Shown: positions 51,870-63,463 of the stretch, piece by piece
Position numbering within the stretch: the stretch's first letter is position 1
Layout: each line of letters starts with the position of its first letter
Origin: Bathynomus jamesi
Taxonomy: Eukaryota > Arthropoda > Malacostraca > Isopoda > Cirolanidae
Length of the DNA: 64,000 nt
Direction of reading: 5' to 3'
Assembly: GCA_023014485.1 (NCBI GenBank)
Contig: JAJOZX010005540.1
Location: 52,501-116,500 of the forward strand
Position numbers and translations under genes: made by a program
The notes under the pieces: generated by a model
Told to the model about the DNA's origin: nothing
Seen by the model: only the letters and a program-made list of their open reading frames with translations
Databases searched by the model: none

Positions 51870-53156
51870 TCAGGTCATCCCATAAGTAATGTCGTTTTTT
51901 AGATCGGAATTTGAAGGACAAAAAAAAAAACTCAACTGAAACTTTTTAATCTAGTATATATTTTCCATCGGAATCAATGACACTCTGCCATCGTCCTACA
52001 AGCTTTTCAATGCCATGTTTATAAAATTCAGGCGGTTTTGAGGCAAAAAACGTACAAAGACTGGTGTGCAGGTCATCTAAAGAAGTATACTGCTTCTCGT
52101 CAAGATAGTTTTGCAGACTCCTGAAGAGATGATAATCTGAAGGCGCAAGGTCTGGAGAATATGGAGGATGTGGAAGTTTTTCCCACCCAAGCTCCTCAAT
52201 TTTTGCAGAAGTGATCCGAGCGGTATGAGGACGTGCGTTGTCGTGGTGGAACACGATTCCTTTACGATTAACCAAAGAAGGTCTCTTTTCTTTTAGTGCA
52301 GTGTTCAATCGATCCAGTTGTTGACAGTAGACTTGAGCGGTGATTGTTTGGCTGTGTGGTAAGGTTTCAAAGTGTATTACACCACCTTTATCCCACCAAA
52401 CACTAAGCAACACCTTCCGAGGGTGAAGATTTGGTTTTGGCTGTGGTGTCGCTGGTTCTCCGGCACAAACCCACTGTCGACGGCGCTTAACATTCTGGTA
52501 CAGTATCCACTTTTCATCACCAGTCACTAAACGGTGCAAAAACGGATCTTGGAGTTCACGGGAATGAAGAGCTGTGCTAATGTTTACCCGCACCCTCAGA
52601 TTGTCGACCGACAATTCATGTGGCACCCATTTTCCTAACTTAGGCACTTTCCCAAGTTGTTACAAATGTCGATGGATGGTGGACGGGGATGAATTGAGTT
52701 TCTGGGCCAATTCTTCGACATTTGTTGAAGTCTTCTTCAAGTGCGGCTAACAGCAGGTCATCATCAAACTCAGCAGGACGTCCAGAGCGTGCTGCATCTG
52801 TCAAACAGCAGTCACCATTCCTAAACTTTTGAAACCATCTTTAACATTTCCTCACATGCAGAATATCGTTGCCATAAACGTCCTGAATGTTTCGCGTTGC
52901 TTCAGTAGCACTATTCCCTTTTTTGAACTCGTAAAGCATTATATGCCTGATATGCTCTTCTGATACCGCCATGTTTATGCGGGGTTCACATAAAGCAAAA
53001 CACACGTCTTCACTGGTCAAGGTTTGTAAAGTATATAGCGAAACACGATAGATCTCCTCTTAGATATAACCTTCGGAAAATTTATGCTTAAACCGAGTAG
53101 AACTAGTTTAAACTTAATCTATCGTAAAAAACGACATTACTTATGGGATGACCCGA
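51870..53156 (-). mobile_element. mariner element (DD34D), copy 2
   Basis: Ends TCAGGTCATCCCATAAGTAA and the complement of TCGGGTCATCCCATAAGTAA, flanked by TA next to TA runs; 1,287 bp. Confidence 0.97.
51946..52970 (-). pseudogene. mariner transposase (DD34D, SETMAR-like), copy 2
   Basis: The last 233 residues are open: LGKWVPHELSVDNLRVRVNI, D1 in LVTGDEKWILYQN, VLLSVWWDKGGVIHFETLPH, D2 in GIVFHHDNARPHTARI, and D3 in YSPDLAPSDYHLFRSLQNYL, spacing 34. It ends DSDGKYILD. The N-terminal part starting MAVSEEHIRH near 52970 has a stop inside the first helix-turn-helix (HVRKC-stop-RWFQK) and frame changes near 52700. The catalytic domain is unbroken, unlike copy 1 where it is split. The two copies let each other's damage be read. 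Confidence 0.96.
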
Positions 53157-53158
53157 TA

Positions 53159-54461
53159 TATATATATGGATTAGTAACGGAATGACATCTGAAAATGTTT
53201 GTTACTTCTACAGAAGTCTCCGCCTACAGAAGTGTGGAGGTGGAGGGGGGCGGGGTTCTGTACCCCCTCTAACTTGTATTCGGATTATGTTGGGTTATGT
53301 TGGGTCCACTGAAGGACACCTTTCATTTCTTGAAAAGGCTAACCACTCAAGAGAAAGGAAAACATTTCTGCACCTTAAATCCAATACTCTTTCGTTACAG
53401 TATTCACACAATGACTCCTTTATGCTTTTCTTTAGGCATGGCTCTATTCAGCACTCCCTACCTACATAGTAGGTCCACTGGCGACGTTAAGGAGGTGGCT
53501 TAGCTTCCCCCTCCGTCTCCCCTAAAACATCTAACTACATCGCCCAGAATACGATACTGTCAGTTACGTGGAGATAAAACAACAACCCAACAAAACATCC
53601 AGTCTCTCGCAAGTCCAGTTGTCTTTCGAACCAATGACAGTTAAGAATGGTAAAATTTAAAGCTAATTCGTTACTCCCAGTACAGCGCCAAATCACCAAA
53701 CTGATACGCAAAAATGCATTGGTTTGCTGTACTTTTGAAACGTGTCGATTTTCTGCAAAAATGAAACCCGATAAAACTGGCAATTTGGGAACACGAATTT
53801 GGCGATAGGCCACGTTTGAAACCTGGCAACTCTGCATTGTTATACTAAACGCGTGAACCCAATGACTAGTAGAGCCAGTCATCAGTTTAAAGACACGTGG
53901 CGCTACCTAGTGTGTTTGTGTATATTGGGATAGCGATAAATGTGCACGACTGCGTAGTTTAGGCGTTGCTCATTCTGTGATTTAATCATCTTGTCGTATA
54001 AATCAGTCGTGAATAAATGTCGATTCGATTTGAAAAAGTAAAAAGAAAGATTTGGAGTTTTATTTCAATTTTAAACAATAACTTTATGAATAAAATTTGG
54101 AAAAAACCTGGAGTGGAAAACAAAGTAACGTTTCAAGTTCACCAATTTGTCACCATATTGGTCACTTTAGTCATTTGGAATTTACAGAAAACAAAAATAA
54201 TAATCATACTTTGATTCATCTCTCATAGATTTTCCTTTCCCGTCTCCCAAAAGCAAACTTTGTCCTTACCCACCAGGCCCATCTTTCTGCCACCCCTTCA
54301 CCTCCCCATTTTCAGAATACTGGAGTTCCCACCGAGTAGGTCAGAAACACGTCTGTTTTCCCCTTCATACCTTTACCCCGCAAAGTACTGCCATGGGCAT
54401 TGCACCCTTTATTTGCATCGTACATTGATCCAAGGACAAGAGAGCCGAAAATAAATGGTGC
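53159..54461. other. no gene recognised
   Basis: Unassigned, moderately AT-rich DNA. Frames up to 115 residues on either strand show no family motif. Confidence 0.5.
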
Positions 54462-54884
54462 TCCGTGAACGGTTTTTCGAGACCTAAGCGACCGAGACCG
54501 AGACCAGAAAAAAAAGGTCTCCAGACCGAGACCAAAACCATACGCAATTTTTTGCATTTATTCAATACTGTGTAATGCCTAATTCCTAAGCTCTGTATTT
54601 CACATTCAGGAATAAAGGTTCTAAAGAGGATATCGAGTGACAATTGCAAAATTTACTCATAATTTATTCACAAATTCATAGTTTGTGACATTTTTCAGCA
54701 GTTAACTGCCTACTTAAAACAAGATAAGTGTTCGTTGCGTTTGAGGAACATCAACATACTCAGCAATGACGTAGTCGAGACCGAGACCAAGACTAGAAAA
54801 GAAAAAGGTCTCGAGACCGTCTTGAGTCCTACATCATTTCCTGACCCCGTCGTAAAACACTGCGGAAAACCGTTCACGGAACGG
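54462..54884. repeat. foldback element (423 bp)
   Basis: Outer inverted repeats TCCGTGAACGGTTTTTCG and CGGAAAACCGTTCACGGA; inner GAGACCGAGACC and AAAGGTCTCGAGACC repeats near both ends. No clear duplication; probably a small DNA transposon, perhaps hAT, carrying internal CAGTGTTTTACGACGG. Confidence 0.6.
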
Positions 54885-55307
54885 TAGTTAAATATTTGCC
54901 CACTACGCATGCTTATTTTATGGGGGTAACAAATTCAAGCGTTTATTACAGTAATGTAAGTTATTGTCAAATAATATAGTTAATTCAACCAGATATTTTT
55001 TTCCGTGAGTTACCCTCATTGTTTGGTGTCTGCAGAAAACCCTCCGTCTGCCAGTATGATAAACTAGAAAAAATAAAGGTTGCAGATACTTGGGGGAAAA
55101 ATACTAGTCTCCACGATATGTTTTCTTTGAATATTGAGGAAAAAAGAAACTAATATTCCAAGGGTAACTAACTAAATAAAATAGCCGAGCATATAATAGC
55201 TACTATAATTACAATGAAATGTAATTGTATTAAAAATTTAGTGGAAAAAAAGCAATTTTCCTTCTTACAAATAAGAAGCCTCTGTTGCGATATGAAGTCA
55301 TATATAA

Positions 55308-55359
<52 letters not shown>

Positions 55360-55745
55360 TGTACGAGCCAATTCCAAAAATAATTTTACAAGGGAGAAAA
55401 TGTAAAGCATTGTTAATATTACCTAAATATGGGAAAGTCTTAAATCATGTTGACGGTTGTAATGACCCATAAACCAAAAAGAAAATGTTTTTATTATTTA
55501 TCTCATAAATATTTCAACTTTAGTCTGAAAAGGTAAGAAAATATAGGCGTTGTTTTCCCAAAAGGAATGTTTTAAAGTATTAGTAGCAAAAGGAGGTTGG
55601 ATAAAAAATTGAGAAAAATACAAATTTTTCTTTATAAAAACGAATGTATAAATGAATCACTATTTGTCGACAATCCAAATGTTAATTCAATATTAAAAAA
55701 ATACATTTCTTTGAATTTGAACGAGAAATTTACTTGGGTTTAGAC
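54885..55745. other. no gene; (TA)n at 55312-55354
   Basis: AT-rich DNA with one long TA run; nothing else recognised. Confidence 0.7.
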
Positions 55746-55976
55746 CAGTGGTATTTAACCTTTTTTCGCACTGTTGCTCCTTGAGCTCGCCAACAAAACC
55801 GTAATTACCGCCCCCCCTCCCATTTTTAAATGGCAAGTATGAGAAAAGGAAAATTAGGAAAAATAAAAAAATTTTAGTGGACCCATAACTCAGCTTTTTT
55901 TTCTGGACATGGTGCCAGCTTGTTACTCCCCACCCCCCCCGAAAAAAGGGTAATTACCCCAGATTAAATACAACTG
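55746..55976. mobile_element. hAT-like MITE (231 bp)
   Basis: Ends CAGTGGTATTTAACC and the complement of CAGTTGTATTTAATC; 8-bp flanks GTTTAGAC and GTTTACAA match at six positions, so the insertion is old. Inner GGGTAATTACCCC and poly-C. Confidence 0.75.
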
Positions 55977-56257
55977 GTTTACAAGAACAAAATTATAAAG
56001 CCCAGTTTTGTTAAAATCAAACTAAATAAATTATGTTACTTAGTTTAAACCTAAGTAAGATTTTTAAATTATATATTTTAAATTTTCTCTATGAATTCAA
56101 GCCCAATTTCAAGTGAATATGATTAACACGCGTTTAATCTAAACCAAATTTATATTCAAGTAATATTATTTATTTAGTTCAATTCTAACAAAAACTGGAA
56201 CTCAGTTTTGAACACACTACTTTGTTAAACTAAGATCCAAACAAATGTCTTGTTTAA

Positions 56258-56457
56258 CCCTTTAACGACGGATGGTACCTTAAGGTCCACCAGAAATAAT
56301 AATATAAATTGTACTACAATGCCTCGTTTCTATAAATGTTTCTACGTGTATCATTTCAGTAACTAGTTACTAAAATATTTAGTTTTCAATAACAATAAAA
56401 CCTATACGTTCTGGTAACAAGAGTGACCGCATATGCTGCGGACTTGTCCGTAAAGAG
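56258..56457. mobile_element. piggyBac-like MITE (200 bp)
   Basis: TTAA on both sides (56254-56257, 56458-56461); ends CCCTTTAACGACGG and the complement of CTCTTTACGGAC. TTAA duplication with CCCTTT ends is the piggyBac signature. Confidence 0.78.
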
Positions 56458-57290
56458 TTAAATTAAACAAAAATTCTTTTTAAGTGGGAACATTAGTCGG
56501 AAAAAGTATTTTTACTGACGTCTCAGAGTTAAAATCTGGATCGAGGTTATAAAAATATAGAAAGATTTCATAATCTGCGGATCGAAGTTTACTGTGTTCG
56601 CTGACAATAGGCTTTGGTTGGTTGTATAGTTGGCTGCTCATAGGATGCGTATTTTGAGGCGTCATATCGTTTTTCCAATATAAAGTCATTTACAGTAAGC
56701 ATATAAATTTACAAATTATATGGCAGCACAGGAAAACTAGGATTGTATCTTTGTATTTGTAAAAAGAGAGATTTTAATGATTAGTTGTTGTTGAGGATGG
56801 TTAGCCGATCAGCCCACCCTGATCGAGCAAGCGGCGGGGCGGCACGCAGGTAACCGATCGCTCTCAGGAGTGGACTAGAGGTTCAGCGCATAAATCTTGC
56901 CTTTAATGATTAGTTGTTATCTAAAGATGACTTTTAGTGAAATTTGAGGCTAAAATTCCTGTAAAAATTCATTTATTGTACAAAAATAAAATTGGTATTA
57001 TAATATGTACATTTTGTAGGGGATGACGGGACTTTTCGAACACCCTGTAGATGGCGCATTTCTAATCGTAAATCTGGAATTGTCAATGTAAGGAATAGTG
57101 AAATACGCAGTATCTTTCGGAACTGTTATTTTGATACTCTTATTGCAATTAATTACTTTATTTACAACCTTACCAATAAACCTTATTGTAACTTATTAGA
57201 AACCAATTATTACAAATTGTCCAGGAATTAAGTTTAGCATAAATACCAAAATAAAAGCATAAATCTCTACTGCAATATATTAAGGTTCGA
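56458..57290. other. no gene; repeated hairpin and a lone mariner end
   Basis: GATCAGCCCACCCTGATCGA at 56807-56826 recurs at 13184-13203. CCGTCATC/GATGACGGGAC...CACCCTGTAGA near 57025-57053 is one mariner end without a partner. Confidence 0.55.
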
Positions 57291-57299
57291 TACTAAATT

Positions 57300-58260
57300 A
57301 CGTTTAAAATGTGTAAATGGTGAAGTTTATTAAGTGTGTACTAGTGGGTTTTTGGCATACAAACTTGTGAAATTAGTTTTATTCTTGTACGTAATATCAT
57401 TACCATGAAATAAAGTATAAAAATAGATTCTATTTTGCCCCTAAATTTAATATCAAGATACTTAGCATCAGTATAGCAAGGAACAATGAACATGATTACA
57501 AGATTTACATAATGAGTATGTATTGTCCGCATATTATTCTACAGAAGAGGTTTGAATATGAATCATTCACTGAATAATAGAAACGCGCTCGCTAGAATAG
57601 GTCCAAGTGGGTAGCCCATAGTTACGCCATCAATTTATTTTTTATAATGTTCGTTATACAAATATATTATCTTTAATAGCAAAATTTAGCAGTTTCCATG
57701 TCCAATTTTGTTCCTACGAAGAACAGTATTAGAATTTTCACGTAAATATGTTTGGCAGATGTCAATAGCGTCAGACAATGGTTCATTTGTGAAGATAGAA
57801 ATGGTATCGAAACTGGTGCCAGAGTTCATTTGTATCGACAGAATTCTTTTGAGAAAAGTAAAAAGAACATTTGATGGAATATTTATTTATCGTTATCGGA
57901 GATTGGATGAAAACCAAATATTTCCATATAGGAGACGAGTCTTATCTGAATAATTAAAAATAATAGGGTTAAAATTACGTTCTATAAAGCCTAATTTTTT
58001 TAAAATTATTTTCTGAATAAGATTTAATAAGACTAAAATTTTTACATTCTTTGCCTATTTGAAGTAAAAATAATAATAAAAAAAAAATAATTGTAATGCT
58101 AATAAAAAATAATAAAAATAAAGTATTAAATAATAAAATAAGGCTAATCAAGTAATGAAATTAATAGAATTAAAAAAAATAAGAGAAATGCTGGTCTCCA
58201 CTGATTTTGGCCTTACTGATCGTATCATCGTCAGGGGTTCGGAAAAAAAATTAGAGATTA
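57300..58260 (-). pseudogene. Penelope-like reverse transcriptase, decayed
   Basis: Minus strand, near 57790-57700: TNEPLSDAIDICQTYLREN. After frame changes, ILLLKIIYLYNEHYK (compare AIKDNIFVYN) and, near 57560-57640, IDGVTMGYPLGPILASAFLL. The G-x-x-M-G-x-P-L-G-P-x-L-A block is the RT motif with the PLE wording, and the order fits PLE RT blocks 3-4. Motif C (YxDD) was not found downstream. A CTGACGA hairpin near 58205-58235 on the same strand may be the usual PLE end motif, but is weak. This is a different family from 43694-45127. Confidence 0.72.
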
Positions 58261-59382
58261 AAGAGAAACCAGACACTAATATTTGAGTGTGATATATTTT
58301 TAATTCCAAATCGGATCAGATAAAAATCTCTCCCGAAAGGAATTCTATCCTTTGTAAAGGTTTGAAATTGTAAAAGGTTTGAATTTTCAATGCAACATTA
58401 CGCAAATGGGTTGGTAATATAATTAAAAAGCCTTTTTAGATCGTGACATCAGTGTTTAAAAAAATATACCACCGATTTTTTCAAAATTTAAAAAAATATG
58501 AAACGATATCATTTTAAAAACATGCAAACAATACATATTTAAGATGTCAGTTCTGTGATCATGTTCACCATTTCTTAATATATTAATGATTTTAAATTTC
58601 CCTCCCAAATAGAATCTATTTTTTACTTTATTTCCTGGTAATGATATTACTGTATAATAAAAATTTTTTACAAGTCTGTACATCGAAAACTAACTTGTAC
58701 ACTATTAATAACAAAGCTTATTTTGATCACTAATTGTAAAGAAAGTTTAGTATCTACAGTATTGCACTTACTGTACGTATATTGCATTCCAGGTTTTCTT
58801 CGTGTTCAGTGTCCATAGTGAAATTCAATTTATTTGGGAATTATGTCAGTGGATTTCCAGATAATTAAGTTAATGGCATTATTGGTATGATGCCCAGAAT
58901 AGACTTTTTTAATAAGAGTCTCTCGGAAAAATTAATTCTTCTGTACGTGACATGGTCTTTGTTTCTTCCTACCTGAGGGTTAAACTACCATCCAGAAGCG
59001 GAGGCGACAATTTTGGGGAAATGACACCTAATTCAAGTATGGAATATGACGTTACAAATGGTGGTTACAAAAGGCACTTTTATCCAAAATTTATTTTTAA
59101 TTTATTTCAAATTAATACGTTAGCGAAAATACGAGAGCAAAACCAGATATCTTAAAGGAAAAGATACGGACAATCATTTCACTCCGAAGGACGAGAGATG
59201 ATTTAAAGCAAAAAAATGAAGGACAAAACAGTCCCCCCCCCCCAAATCGCTTTTATAGGCCTACTGTATATTTTGAGTGTAATAATAAGTGAATATGCAT
59301 TCCTACAGTTATTTACCCAGATTATCTGGAGGACAAGAAAAGAAATCAATGGCAAGTACAGAGAATTGGTATCACTTTAACA
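58261..59382. other. no gene recognised
   Basis: AT-rich DNA. A 75-residue minus-strand frame (58456-58683) and a 67-residue plus-strand frame (58952-59155) show no motif. Poly-C at 59234-59243. Confidence 0.5.
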
Positions 59383-59622
59383 CAGGGGTCGGGGAACCGG
59401 GGTAAATTACCCCAAATGGGGTAAAAATGAAAATCTCGGGGGTAATGAAGGCTCAATAAACATATAAATAAAATTGCACAAAAATTTATTATTTAATAAG
59501 CGAGGCTAATTAATTATCAAAGTTATATTTTTTTCGAACAAATAATTTCAAGTCTAGGGGGGTAATATCGTTGCACACAAATATATTTTGGGGAAATACC
59601 CAAAAAAGTTCGCCGACCACTG
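59383..59622. mobile_element. hAT-like MITE (240 bp)
   Basis: Ends CAGGGGTCGGGGAACC and the complement of CAGTGGTCGGCGAAC; exact 8-bp duplication CTTTAACA at 59375-59382 and 59623-59630. Confidence 0.92.
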
Positions 59623-59635
59623 CTTTAACATATTG

Positions 59636-60108
59636 CTTCCCAAAGCATTCGGGAAGCAATATGTTAAAGTGATCCCTCCTGGGAAGAAATATGTTAAAGA
59701 GAGGTTGCTGGGAAGCAATATGTTAAAGTGATCCACAAATTCAATTACATTAAAACAAAAAATTTAAAGGACAAATAAAACAAAATTCATTCTATGGGAT
59801 ATAATGCCAGTTAGGTTAACTGAATGCCCGGTTAGGTCAACTGTATGCCCTTGACAATTGGTTAGGTTAAGTTGTGATATTTTCGTTAGTTTTAAACGAA
59901 AATATCACAACTTAACCTAACCAATTATCAAGAGCCATACAGTTGACCTAACACTGGGAAGCAATCTAATATTTTAACATGTTATGATTTACTTTTTATG
60001 CCTTTACTTTATTAAAGCGAACATCTTTTATCGTACTCCTTATCCTAAATATTGGGAAGCAATATGTTAAAGTGATATACACTGGGAAGCAATATGTTAA
60101 TGTGATCT
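59636..60108. repeat. interrupted short tandem repeat GGGAAGCAATATGTTAAAG
   Basis: Copies at about 59651, 59680, 59710, 60054 and 60085, plus a shorter GGGAAGCAAT at 59956 and an inverted one at 59634. A palindrome (59828-59951) is inserted in the array. Confidence 0.75.
59828..59951. repeat. palindrome with TTAGG-type arms
   Basis: Near-perfect inverted repeat centred near 59892: GTTAGGTCAACTGTA, GGTTAGGTTAAGTTGTGAT and ATTTTCGTTAGTTT with complements. The same module occurs at 60945-61060, 61690-61840 and 62395-62535. Confidence 0.85.
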
Positions 60109-60273
60109 GAGAGTTGATATAAGTTATATTTAACATAAATTTACCATATGTCTATGTTGTGAGTTATTGATGTTAGAGCACTACCATCGTAACCGCTTCC
60201 CGTTGGTCAGCGAAGTTCAGCGACATTAGGTCGGAGAGTAGTTGGATGGGAGACGTCATCTGTGTCCAGACTA

Positions 60274-61164
60274 CAGGGTGGCAAAAAGTCTGGGCACCCC
60301 CTCAAAATAAGATAAGTGTACATGAAAGAATGTATTGCATATTGACAGGTTTAACATTTAATTTAATTTTTAATTCAACAAAATATTACTAAAATGTGAA
60401 AAAATCAGATGTGCAAATATGAAATGTATAAAAATTAGATATACCAATTACTGGCGAGCCAATTAATTATTCGATCAATAAAACTATAGAAAAGAACGCA
60501 GCCATGAAAATCTTAAACTTCACAAATCTTGATACAATTAGTTCGGATGTGAAGCTTAAGATTTTCATTGCTGCGTTCTTTTCTAGCTAAAGTGGGCCCG
60601 TAGGGCCCATTTAGCTAGATATGCGATGCTGGGGCCTTCGTCCCCCAATTACTAGGAGGGGGTCATTGTTAAGCTTTACAAACGTTCCTCGTGAACTTAA
60701 AGTAAATATAAGTTTTCACTGTCTTAATTTCTTTTCAAAATCTTTGGTATCCGATTTCAGCTCATAGAATAATTTTTTTTGACAGACTCTGCCTCAATTA
60801 TATTACAGATAAAGGATCAATGAAAGAAAGCCACTCCCAAACGGGTCGGGGGTGGCTTTCTTTCATTGACACAATTCGGGGGTGGCTGTTTTTCATTGAT
60901 CTGTTAAGTTATTTAGGTAGGTGGTGATATAAGGCTTTATAAGGCTAACTAACAAAAATATCATGACCTAACCTAACCAATCGACAAGGGCGTACAGTTG
61001 ACCTAACGAGTGGTTAGGTTAGGTCGTGATATTTTCGTTAGTTAGCCTTATAAGGCTAACGGATCAATGAAAGAAAGCCATCCCCAAACGGGTAGGTGGT
61101 GGCTTTCTTTCATTGACCCTAGATAAATATTTTGATAGGGTGCCCAGACCTTTTGCCCACCCTG
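60274..61164. mobile_element. mariner-type MITE (891 bp) in the SINE, carrying other repeats
   Basis: Ends CAGGGTGGCAAAAAGTCTGG and the complement of CAGGGTGGGCAAAAGGTCTG, TA on both sides. Holds a Helitron variant, two GATCAATGAAAGAAAGCCA foldbacks and a TTAGG-type palindrome. No transposase. Confidence 0.9.
60448..60808 (-). mobile_element. Helitron-like element, variant B, truncated
   Basis: Shares ATTACTGGCGAG, GAAGCTTAAGATTTTCATTG and TTAGCTAGATATGCGATGC with 38835-39285; the CTAG end is missing. Confidence 0.6.
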
Positions 61165-61287
61165 TATGTAGCTGTAGCGAATCGTGGTTCGGATCCCACG
61201 TAAAGCTGAAGGTCCCCTCCGCCATATGACCTTAGATGTAGCGAAAGAGGTCAAACAACCCTCTCATTACAGTGTTATTGATGTTAG

Positions 61288-61660
61288 GGCGTATCATTAT
61301 GAACATTTCACACGAATTGTAACTAGTGTGGCTTTGTAAGGATTTTATTTTAATAAATATGCAGAGCTAAGTTACTTCGCACGCATGTTAGTTAAGAGTT
61401 AAAACTAACGTACTGTAGATCCTTTATGGAGGTTAATGCACGATTTGTTGCAGAGATTTTTAAACACATCGAATGCTATTTAAAATAGGATGTATATACT
61501 GTTAGTATTGCTTGTACTATGGAAATTATTTTCTGTCATTGAAAAAAATTAGGTTAGGCCTGTAAGACTAAATATGCTTTCTACGTTTAGTTGGACTTTA
61601 TAATTAGACTAAAACCTACCTATGTCTAATCAGCTCACCACACTCGCATAGCAGAAATTT
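61288..61660. other. no gene recognised
   Basis: AT-rich DNA without a recognised motif. Confidence 0.6.
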
Positions 61661-61868
61661 TGGATCACCTGAAGATCAGGGCCCCCATCCTTCTCTAGTT
61701 AGCCTTATAAAGCAAGCTAACTAACGAAAATATCACGACCTAACCTAACCAATCGTTAGGTCAACTGTACGCTTTTGACGATTGTTTAGGTTAGGTCGTG
61801 ATATCTTCATTAGTTAGCCTTATAAAGCTAACTAAGAAGGCTGGAAACCCTGATCTTCAGGTGATCCA
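61661..61868. repeat. foldback element (208 bp)
   Basis: Ends TGGATCACCTGAAGATCAGG and its complement, TTT on both sides. The inside repeats TAGTTAGCCTTATAAAG in inverted form around the TTAGG-type palindrome module. Confidence 0.8.
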
Positions 61869-62322
61869 TTTAGGCTACTAAATAATCTTCTACCATAGGG
61901 TTGAAATTACCTATCCGAACATAGCTGTTCAGTTATATTAGTCTGGGCTAAGATAGTCAGCTCAACCGCTACAAAAGTTGTGAATACAGGGTTAGGCTTG
62001 TACAAGCCCCCTTCAGAATTAAAAACACTGGAGAACAAATTCATACAAACCTTAAGTATTGATTTAGTTGTATTTTTAACGCAATAGAACATAACCTAGT
62101 AACGCAAACTTTGGAACTTTAGGCCTAATATTTAGGTTGCTTACACGTACGCGGAGTTCCAAAAATCAAGTCGTCAAACTCCATGTTTCTTACCTTAAAA
62201 GATCGGTGAGAAACTGACTTTCACGACAGGATTTTTTTTGAAACGATCATACATCTATCTTTTCTTGTTATTCTACCATTATATTTAACTAAATTTTGAT
62301 CTATTAATAAATTAATCGTTTC
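61869..62322. other. no gene recognised
   Basis: AT-rich DNA; a 61-residue minus-strand frame at 61907-62092 has no motif. Confidence 0.6.
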
Positions 62323-62603
62323 GGTACTTTCCTGTTATCCCGGACCCCAGATTTTTTGCCAGTTGCCAGACTTCAATTTGACACAAAATATTTTCTTTAA
62401 AACTAACGAAAATATCACGACTTAACCTAACCAATTATCAAGGGCGTACAGTTTACCTAACCGGGTATTCAATTAACCTAATTAGTTGGTAGGGTTAGGT
62501 TAAATCGTGATATTTTCGTTAGTTTTAACGAAAATATTCTGTGTCAAAATTGAAGTCTGGCAACTGGAAAAAAGTCTGGGGTCCGGGATAACAGGAAAGT
62601 ACC
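62323..62603. mobile_element. MITE with TTAGG-like core, copy 2
   Basis: Same ends as 33639-33895 (GGTACTTTCCTGTTATCCCG), exact 8-bp duplication ATCGTTTC at 62315-62322 and 62604-62611. Its centre holds the TTAGG-type palindrome module. Confidence 0.93.
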
Positions 62604-62924
62604 ATCGTTTCTTATAATTTTAAGTGATGTACACATTATAAACAAGAAGCAGACATATTTTAATATGAACTACATTGACGGGTTACGACCCAGTCTTTAT
62701 ATTATTCATTTGACTGAACAAATACGAATCATTTGAACCTATAATTAGGTAAAATGGTAGCAGGTGAACGTTTTCAGACTCACCCGTGAGTCCAGATTGT
62801 TAATTTGATGCTTTACATAAGACAAAGTAAACTAGCTAATCTTATTAAGACTCATACCAACTGTTCAGAAAAATAAAGATTTATTTCATCCCTCATACAT
62901 TGGCAATTCGAGTTTTACACTTAA
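62604..62924. other. no gene recognised
   Basis: AT-rich DNA. Confidence 0.6.
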
Positions 62925-63004
62925 CCCTTCAACGGCAGACGTTTTTGTAGTCTAAATGCTTGAATTTGAAACAGTACGTGTTGGACCCATTTGGTGGTAG
63001 AGGG
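62925..63004. mobile_element. 80-bp piggyBac-like MITE
   Basis: TTAA at 62921-62924 and 63005-63008; ends CCCTTCAACGGCAGAC and the complement of CCCTCTACCACCAAA. Confidence 0.65.
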
Positions 63005-63463
63005 TTAAAAATTATCAAAATAAACTCTTAAGATAATTTTAAGCAAAAATTTTGGTGAGCGTTATCTTCAGACCACACGAAACTATAAGCAGATTTTTTT
63101 AAAATGCAGAAATACAATCTCGGTTCCCCTCTGTTCCCCTAAATTTCGTGTAACTACCATAAAAGGTTATTATATATCGGAAAATCAATACAACATCAGA
63201 ACGCACATGTATGAGCACTGTCAAATAATTTTGAACCAATCAGTCATACAACCAACCACCAATAACCATTATCCGCGAACAGTCAAAAATGCAATCACTC
63301 CATTTCTCAATCAAACCATGCACTGTCTACAAGACAGTCATTGAACGTCTTTCAAAGGCTCCAGCACAGGAAGTGGGCGGAGCTTAGTCATGTGATTATC
63401 GGTTGTGAGTACAGAACATTAATGAAGTTGAGAAGTCAAAATGTAATGGTAAATTGAAATACA

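Larger units (their letters stand above)
60177..61273 (+). repeat. 5S rRNA-derived SINE (SINE3-type), split by a mariner MITE
   Basis: Left part 60177-60271, right part 61167-61273, about 204 bp together. GCGAAGTTCAGCGACATTAG, GGTCGG and AGTTGGATGGGAGAC match the 3' half of 5S rRNA with its internal control region. A 14-bp duplication GTTATTGATGTTAG flanks the whole (60163-60176, 61274-61287), as expected of LINE-driven insertion. Confidence 0.85.

Noticed and set aside
58203..58240. Another hammerhead-like motif (minus strand CTGACGA with TGAT/ATCA stem)
   Set aside because: The GAAA segment is missing; too weak to list.
60177..60271. 5S rRNA gene
   Set aside because: Only the 3' half resembles 5S rRNA, it is diverged, and target duplications mark it as a SINE.
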